Source: Acidobacteriota bacterium (GTDB taxonomy: Bacteria; Acidobacteriota; UBA6911; RPQK01; DATIPO01). From it: DNA of 38,242 nt. A program made the translations under genes and the position numbers. The stretch is from assembly GCA_035471785.1 (NCBI GenBank), contig DATIPQ010000082.1:1-38242 (forward strand). Reading direction: 5' to 3'. This document shows, piece after piece, positions 33,198 through 38,242 of the stretch. The first letter of the stretch is position 1. Each line of letters starts with the position of its first letter. A model generated the notes under the pieces. It saw only the letters and a list, made by a program, of their open reading frames with translations. It was not told where the DNA came from and made no database searches.

Positions 33198-34283
33198 ATG
33201 CAGACGATTCAGTCCAGTCGAGGTTTCAGTCTGGTGGAGGCCTTGGTTGCCTTGGCCGCCGGGCTCCTGGTCACCGGGGGCGCCGTGGTCTTAATGAACT
33301 CGGCCATGGGCGTCAGCGATATGGTCGGCCAGCGGGCCGAGATGCAGCAGAATGCTCGCGTCGGCCTTAACCTCATTGCTTCCGATCTGAGCCAGGCCGG
33401 CACCGGAGTACCGTCTGGCGGGATCGCCCTTCCAACCAATGAGAAGGGGAACGACAGATCTACGGTGCGCGGTTGCGGACTGGACGAGACATGCGGATCC
33501 GAGCGCGACTGGATATACGAGGGCCAAATGCTTTTCTCCGTGACCCCCGGAGAAGGACTTGGACAAACCGTTGATCCCGAGGTTGGTGGAACCGGCCAAC
33601 CGACCGACATCGTCACGCTTATCTACCGCGACCGTGCCTTGCGCATCGACGAACACCCTCTGGTCAGGATCACAACGTCGGGCAGCGAAATCGACGTCGA
33701 CTTGCGTACCCCCGTCAACGTCCCCGGCGAAGGGGTGACCCGCGGCGACGTGCTGGTGCTCAGTAACGCCAACGGAAATGCGGCTGCCGTGGTCACAAAC
33801 CTCGCGGCCGATACCCATAACAGGGTCATTTTCTCGGCCAGTGATCCCCTCGATTTCAATCAGCCCTCGGCTTCCCACGGCAACATCGCCGCACTGCAAA
33901 ACCGCGACGACAAAGGCAAGCCTGACGGAACCTATCCGCCCACCCGTGCCTACCGGATCTTCGTGGTCACCTACTTCATCGATGCCGAAACCTACCCCGA
34001 GCGCCCCCGGCTGATGCGGCAGGTCGGCGGCCATCCGGCCGAACCGCTTGCCGAATACGTGACCGACCTGCAGTTCACCTACGACATTTTCGACCCGGAG
34101 AACTCGGCCGCTTCGGCCGGCTTGACCGACGTCATCGATCAGGCCGCCCTGATTCAAAAGGTCAACGCTTCTCTCACGGCCCGCTCCCCAGGTACCGCCA
34201 AGGTGGACAAACGGGACCAATACGTGACCCTGACGACCTCGGTCAGCGGCCGCAATCTTTCCTTTAACGACCGCTACAAATAG
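33198..34283 (+). CDS. PilW-like minor pilin / pilus assembly protein
   Basis: A 361-residue prepilin. The start is the ATG at 33198, with AGAGAGGG 8 bp upstream; a GTG at 33189 would add 3 residues. The leader ends SRG, followed by FSLVEALVALAAGLLVTGGA, i.e. a prepilin peptidase site with Glu at +5 and a hydrophobic alpha-helix. The C-terminal region is long and beta-rich with two Cys (CGLDETC). Large PilW-type minor pilins help prime type IV pilus assembly at the inner membrane. It is the first gene of a four-gene minor-pilin operon, with the next gene 13 bp away. Confidence 0.88.
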   Translation: MQTIQSSRGFSLVEALVALAAGLLVTGGAVVLMNSAMGVSDMVGQRAEMQQNARVGLNLIASDLSQAGTGVPSGGIALPTNEKGNDRSTVRGCGLDETCGSERDWIYEGQMLFSVTPGEGLGQTVDPEVGGTGQPTDIVTLIYRDRALRIDEHPLVRITTSGSEIDVDLRTPVNVPGEGVTRGDVLVLSNANGNAAAVVTNLAADTHNRVIFSASDPLDFNQPSASHGNIAALQNRDDKGKPDGTYPPTRAYRIFVVTYFIDAETYPERPRLMRQVGGHPAEPLAEYVTDLQFTYDIFDPENSAASAGLTDVIDQAALIQKVNASLTARSPGTAKVDKRDQYVTLTTSVSGRNLSFNDRYK

Positions 34284-34296
34284 AAGAGACGAGACG

Positions 34297-34887
34297 ATGA
34301 ACTACAGCAACAAGGCGGTCCCAAGGACACAGAGAGGTTATTCGCTGGTGGAGATCATGGCGGTCTTCGCCATGGTGGCCATCGTGGCGGCCGTGGCGGT
34401 TCCCATGATGACCACCGCCATCCGCGAATCCCGGCTCAACAGCGCCCATAACTTCGTCACCATGGAAATCAGGCGGGCCCGCCAGGCGGCCGTCGACTTC
34501 CGGCGCATCCACCGGCTCAGCGTCGATGCTCAAGGAACCATCACGCTGGCACGGCAGGAGATGCCCAGCCGCGACTGGACCGTGCTGAAGAGCGAGAGCT
34601 TGCCGGCGGGAATCGTCTTCGCGACTCCGACGGGAGCCCCAGGCGGGGACTCTTCACCCGACGGACTGGGGGACGATGCCGTCAGCTTCGGCGGGGGCAA
34701 CGTGGTCTTCTTCCGTCCCGACGGATCGGCCCGCGACCAAATCGGAGAGATCGTCAATGGAATTGTCTACGTGTCCAGCGAAGCGCACCCCGAGCGCGGC
34801 AAGGCCGTCACTCTCTTGGGGTCTACCGGACGCGTCAAGGCCTGGGTTCTGGCTGAAAACGAGGACGGCAGCGTGGAGTGGAAGTAA
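34297..34887 (+). CDS. GspH/FimT-like minor pseudopilin
   Basis: A 196-residue prepilin. After a short leader ending QRG comes YSLVEIMAVFAMVAIVAAVA (Tyr at +1, Glu at +5), a helix continuing to about residue 55, then a beta domain with FFRPDGSARD, typical of the GspH/FimT/FimU family (the family's 'F.pdG.a' strand). These proteins form part of the tip-initiation complex of type IV pili or type II secretion pseudopili. Its TAA shares one base with the next gene's ATG (TAATG). Confidence 0.9.
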   Translation: MNYSNKAVPRTQRGYSLVEIMAVFAMVAIVAAVAVPMMTTAIRESRLNSAHNFVTMEIRRARQAAVDFRRIHRLSVDAQGTITLARQEMPSRDWTVLKSESLPAGIVFATPTGAPGGDSSPDGLGDDAVSFGGGNVVFFRPDGSARDQIGEIVNGIVYVSSEAHPERGKAVTLLGSTGRVKAWVLAENEDGSVEWK

Positions 34888-35426
34888 TGGGTAACCGAAT
34901 GCGACGCAAGAAAGCTCAGGAAGGCTTCGGACTCGTCGAAGTGATGCTGGCCTCGCTGATCCTGCTGGTGGGGATGGTGACCCTGCTGGCTCTCTTCGCC
35001 CAGGCCATCGCCGCAACCCAGATGGCCAACCTCGACCTGATCGCCCGCCAGAAGGCCCGCGAGGCCCTGGAAAGCCTCTACACGGCGCGCAACACCGAGC
35101 AGATCACCTTCGAGCAACTGGCCAACGTCGGCGAGGGCGGGGTGTTCCTGAGCGGTTTGCAGCCGTTGACGACGCCGGGCGCGGACGGACTGGTCAACAC
35201 CGGCGATGACGGTGCCGTAGAGAAAATGACTTCGGCCGGCTTGGACCGAGTCATGGGAACCGCGGACGACGAGACCCGCCTGCTCACCGATTATCGAAGA
35301 CAGATCGAAATCTCGGGAGGAGGCTCGGGAGACCTGCGCCGAGTGCGCATCACCATCACCTATACGACACCCCTGGGCACCACCCGGGAGGTGCGCATCG
35401 AGTCCCTGGTCTCGCGCTACCGCTAA
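34887..35426 (+). CDS. PilV-like minor pilin
   Basis: A 179-residue prepilin from the ATG at 34887. A leader ends QEG, followed by FGLVEVMLASLILLVGMVTL with Glu at +5; a helix and a compact beta domain follow. The PilV type I read from the 'GLVEVMLA.LIL..G' pattern and the length. Translational coupling to the preceding gene is suggested by TAATG. The middle part has an Asp/Gly-rich stretch (GADGLVNTGDDGAVE, GTADDETR) that may bind calcium, as in some pseudopilins; that is inference. Confidence 0.88.
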   Translation: MGNRMRRKKAQEGFGLVEVMLASLILLVGMVTLLALFAQAIAATQMANLDLIARQKAREALESLYTARNTEQITFEQLANVGEGGVFLSGLQPLTTPGADGLVNTGDDGAVEKMTSAGLDRVMGTADDETRLLTDYRRQIEISGGGSGDLRRVRITITYTTPLGTTREVRIESLVSRYR

Positions 35427-35495
35427 CCAGGGCGTTTTGCAGGATCGGAGCAGGAGCAGGGCTGCCCCATAGGAGAAGTTGGGAGGAACAAAGTC

Positions 35496-37943
35496 ATGAA
35501 GGCCAACTTGAAGGAAATGGCACAAAAAGGTTTCGCTTTGCCGGCAGCATTGCTGCTGTTGCTTGTCATGTCGGCGGTGGCCGTTGGGATGATCTACTTG
35601 GTGCACACCGAAGCCCGCGTCAGCGGATCGGACCTGGACGGCACGGCAGCCTACTACGCCTCCGAGGCCGGCATGGAGAAGATGATGGCCGACCTGAGCG
35701 GACTGTTCATCAACAATCAAGCTCCCACGGCCAGCGAAATCGCCGGTTTGGGCGGCTCCGCACCGGACTTGGCCGGGATCGAGTTCAGCGACTACTCGGT
35801 GCGCATGGCGGACGCCGACGGTGACGGTTCCCCCGATAGCGAGATCCGCACCGTCAGTGCCGGGCCCAACGAAGGTTTGGTGGCCAGCATCATCCCCATG
35901 GAACTCTCCGTGACCGGCCGCGGACCGGGTGGATCCGAGGTCCGCATGGTGCGCGACATCGAAGTGGCGTTGATTCCCATCTTCCAGTTCGGCAACTTCT
36001 CCAGCACCGACCTCAGCTACTTCCCCGGACCCAACTTCAGTTTCGGGGGGCGCGTGCACACCAACGGCAACCTCTTTTTAGCGGCCTCCGACGGAGGCGG
36101 CGTGGTGTTCCAGAACAAGATCAGCGCCGCCGGCGAGATCATCCGGCAGCGCCTCTCCAACGGACAATCGACCGACGATGCCGGCTTCGGCGGACCCGTC
36201 TACATCCCCACCGTGGCCAACGGCTGCGCCGAGAGCACCGGAACCGACATTTGCCGCGACCTGGCCCTCACCGAAGGCAGCAAAGTCGACGGGCTGGAGA
36301 GCTCGGACAACAGCGACTGGCCCGACATTTCGCTTTCCGTCTACAACGGGATGATCGTCAACGGACGGACCGGAGCCAAGGCCCTTGAGCTTCCCTTCGT
36401 AGCCGATGGGGAAAACGAATTCGAGATCATCCGGCGGGCCCCCGGAGGCGAGGTCGGGACCTCCTTGTTGGGCCGTTCCCGCCTCTACAACCAGGCTCAA
36501 GTGAGGGTGCTGCTCAACGATGAGGAGTCCGATTTGCCCGGAGGCAAGGGACGGCTGTTGTCCAACGACGGCGAGTACTTCGACGGCGTTACCTATGGTC
36601 TGACCGATACAGCCTTCGCCGCCGTCGGATCCAGCAGCGGCGAACCGCTGGTGGACGGATACCTGCTGGTGCAGGCCTTGCAGGGTGGCACCTATGTCGA
36701 CGTCACCAGCGAATGGCTCGATCTTGGAATCGCCCGCGAAAATCCTGACGCCATCCTCAAGTTCCAAACCCTCAAGTACAATCCTCTGACGGGGGTTCCC
36801 GATCCCATCCCCGTCTCGCTTTTTAATCAAGGACAGAACTTCTGGCCCATCAATCTCTACGACACCCGTGAAGGCGAGGTCCGCGACGTGTCCACCTCGA
36901 CCAGCGACTGCGCCCTGGGTGGCGTCATGAACGTGGTCGAACTGGATGTCAACAACCTGCGACGCTGGCTCTCAGGCGAGATCGGACTCACCGGAACCAG
37001 CACCGCTACGGCAAGCGAAGGCGGATACATCTTTTACCACTCGGACCGCCGCGGCCAGCTCAAGCTCAATGGCGAGTACGGGTTCGAGGATGTCGTCAAT
37101 CCTTCCTCGGCTGGAGGATCTCCCGACGGACAATATGACAAAGCCGAGGACGTCAACGAGAACGGCGTGCTGGACGTCTACGGCAACGAAAACCTGGGAC
37201 TCGGCTTCGGCCTCAGCGAAGGGTCCTGGTCCGATCCCACCGAACGCGTTTCCTGCGAGACGGCCCAACGCAGCCGCGTGACAGGCGCCCGCCACGGCCT
37301 CAAACTGGTCAACGGAATTCTGGGCAGTCTGCCCTCCGGCCCGGCGGGAGGCGGATTCACCGTATCCAGCGAGAATCCCGTCTACGTGCACGGCAACTAC
37401 AATGCCCTCACCGGCATCGACTTCAGCGCCTCCACCGCCCATGTGCCGGCCGCTATCATCGCCGACGCGGTCACCCTTCTGTCCTCAGCCTGGCAGGATT
37501 GGGCCAGCTTCGATGCTCCCGCCGATCCCTCTCAGAGGCCTGCCGTCACCACCAGTTACCGTATGGCCGTGGCCGCCGGAAAGAACATCAGCTCAAGCGG
37601 CTGGGGCGGTTGGGATACGGGGACCGACGGCGGTACCCACAACTTCCTGCGTTATCTGGAAGACTGGAGCGGCACCACGCTCAAGTATCGGGGGTCGTTG
37701 GTGAGCTTCTTCTACTCCACCCAGGCGGTGGGCGTCTTCAAGTGCTGTGCCAACGTCTACTCGCCGCCGGTGCGCGAGTATTCCTTCGACAGCGAGTTCA
37801 TCGATCCCTCCCGCCTGCCCCCCGGCACGCCGCGCTTCCGCGACCTGGTCAACCTGGGCTATCAGCAGATCTTCCATCCTGAAGACCGCGACTATATTCC
37901 GTCGCCGATCTTCGACGGAGAGCAGGGAGAAGTCATCAACTAG
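35496..37943 (+). CDS. Large PilX-like pilus assembly protein
   Basis: An 815-residue protein. Its N-terminus resembles PilX: KG, then FALPAALLLLLVMSAVAVGM and IYLVHTEARVSGS, with the Glu at +5 replaced by Ala, a departure also seen in other PilX/GspK-like initiators. The following 750 residues are an extracellular region. It contains FGGRVHTNGNLFLA, a segment I know from the large PilX-type proteins of Acidobacteria, and an Asp-rich DGQYDKAEDVNENGVLD stretch that could bind calcium. GGGAGGAA precedes the ATG. It ends the operon, 31 bp before a strong terminator. No PilY1 gene follows; this protein may take a comparable tip role, which is conjecture. Confidence 0.85.
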   Translation: MKANLKEMAQKGFALPAALLLLLVMSAVAVGMIYLVHTEARVSGSDLDGTAAYYASEAGMEKMMADLSGLFINNQAPTASEIAGLGGSAPDLAGIEFSDYSVRMADADGDGSPDSEIRTVSAGPNEGLVASIIPMELSVTGRGPGGSEVRMVRDIEVALIPIFQFGNFSSTDLSYFPGPNFSFGGRVHTNGNLFLAASDGGGVVFQNKISAAGEIIRQRLSNGQSTDDAGFGGPVYIPTVANGCAESTGTDICRDLALTEGSKVDGLESSDNSDWPDISLSVYNGMIVNGRTGAKALELPFVADGENEFEIIRRAPGGEVGTSLLGRSRLYNQAQVRVLLNDEESDLPGGKGRLLSNDGEYFDGVTYGLTDTAFAAVGSSSGEPLVDGYLLVQALQGGTYVDVTSEWLDLGIARENPDAILKFQTLKYNPLTGVPDPIPVSLFNQGQNFWPINLYDTREGEVRDVSTSTSDCALGGVMNVVELDVNNLRRWLSGEIGLTGTSTATASEGGYIFYHSDRRGQLKLNGEYGFEDVVNPSSAGGSPDGQYDKAEDVNENGVLDVYGNENLGLGFGLSEGSWSDPTERVSCETAQRSRVTGARHGLKLVNGILGSLPSGPAGGGFTVSSENPVYVHGNYNALTGIDFSASTAHVPAAIIADAVTLLSSAWQDWASFDAPADPSQRPAVTTSYRMAVAAGKNISSSGWGGWDTGTDGGTHNFLRYLEDWSGTTLKYRGSLVSFFYSTQAVGVFKCCANVYSPPVREYSFDSEFIDPSRLPPGTPRFRDLVNLGYQQIFHPEDRDYIPSPIFDGEQGEVIN

Positions 37944-37974
37944 AACGCTTCCCAAATCGACTGAAAATGTCCTC

Positions 37975-38006
37975 GGGGGAAACGGATGGCGCCATCCGTT
38001 TCCCCC
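37975..38006 (+). terminator. Rho-independent-type terminator of the pilin operon
   Basis: A perfect 32-bp palindrome: GGGGGAAACGGATGGC followed directly by its reverse complement, then CCTTTCGCTTTG. It starts 31 bp after the PilX-like stop codon. The very GC-rich stem and T-containing tail fit a terminator. The symmetry would also serve the reverse strand, though no gene converges here. Confidence 0.75.
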
Positions 38007-38075
38007 CTTTCGCTTTGTGGACGGACGTCGCCCTGTCCTGAAACAATCCTTCCCTGCCCCGTATATACTGAAGCC

Positions 38076-38242
38076 ATGGCTTCTTCGGACGCAGAACTTG
38101 TCGAATCGGCCTTGGCCGGGGAGGCACAGGCGTTCGAAGAGATTGTCAAGCGTTACCAGCGGTTGGTGTTCAATATCGTCTACCACTATCTGGGAGGACG
38201 CAATGAGGTGGAGGATCTGGCTCAGGAAATCTTCCTCAAGGT
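38076..38242 (+). CDS. ECF-type RNA polymerase sigma factor, N-terminal part (runs off the window)
   Basis: The first 55 codons read MASSDAELVESALAGEAQAF, then EEIVKRYQRLVFNIVYHYLG and EVEDLAQEIFLKV. This is region 2 of an extracytoplasmic-function sigma factor, with the core-binding helix and the DLxQEIFLKV -10-recognition segment. The rest lies beyond the window. TATACT at 38064-38069 is a possible -10 box just 6 bp before the ATG, which would make the transcript leaderless. An anti-sigma gene usually follows but cannot be seen. Confidence 0.88.
   Translation, partial: MASSDAELVESALAGEAQAFEEIVKRYQRLVFNIVYHYLGGRNEVEDLAQEIFLK

Overview
This is a high-GC, densely coded chromosomal segment of a Gram-negative-type bacterium. 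Four features together fit an Acidobacteriota-like genome: an IPTL-CTERM surface protein, a GMC oxidoreductase paired with a gluconate-dehydrogenase subunit 3 protein, a minor-pilin operon with a very large PilX-like protein, and a secreted protein with a beta-rich C-terminal module that I associate with Acidobacteria. That placement is inferred from gene content only; there is no rRNA or other marker gene here.

Left part (1-16.4 kb). A palindromic dispersed repeat is followed by a fatty acid hydroxylase. Next comes a secreted 1012-residue IPTL-CTERM protein with four tandem repeats of exactly 486 bp. Then come a PIN-toxin remnant, the GMC/subunit 3 oxidoreductase pair, and a membrane-anchored PP2C (SpoIIE/RsbU-type) phosphatase. 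A ParD/ParE module follows, whose toxin is interrupted by an in-frame amber codon. After it lie tRNA-Asp (with a decayed copy of its 3' part nearby), a translationally coupled SGNH hydrolase-TerC pair, a small unknown protein, a 941-residue two-domain glycosyltransferase and a secreted protein.

Island (16.46-23.47 kb). The 3' 48 bp of tRNA-Phe occurs three times, at 16463, 21064 and inside the intact tRNA-Phe at 23420. This is the signature of two elements inserted in tandem at the tRNA 3' end. Element I (about 4.6 kb) holds an HNH endonuclease gene, an eight-helix membrane protein of unknown function, a PD-(D/E)XK-like protein, a small membrane protein and several wrecked mobility genes: a serine recombinase broken by a 10-bp insertion, an ArdC C-terminal fragment and an integrase C-terminal fragment. 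The last two abut a perfect 32-bp palindrome. Element II (about 2.4 kb) holds a degenerate integrase and three small secreted-protein genes.

Right part (23.5-38.2 kb). A tight operon encodes RidA, an IscS/NifS-type cysteine desulfurase, exonuclease III and a second class-V aminotransferase. It converges on a dinB-recQ repair pair. A methyltransferase and an ALDH7-type aldehyde dehydrogenase follow. Next is a minor-pilin operon (PilW, GspH/FimT, PilV, PilX-like) with a foldable leader and a strong terminator. The window ends inside an ECF-type sigma factor.
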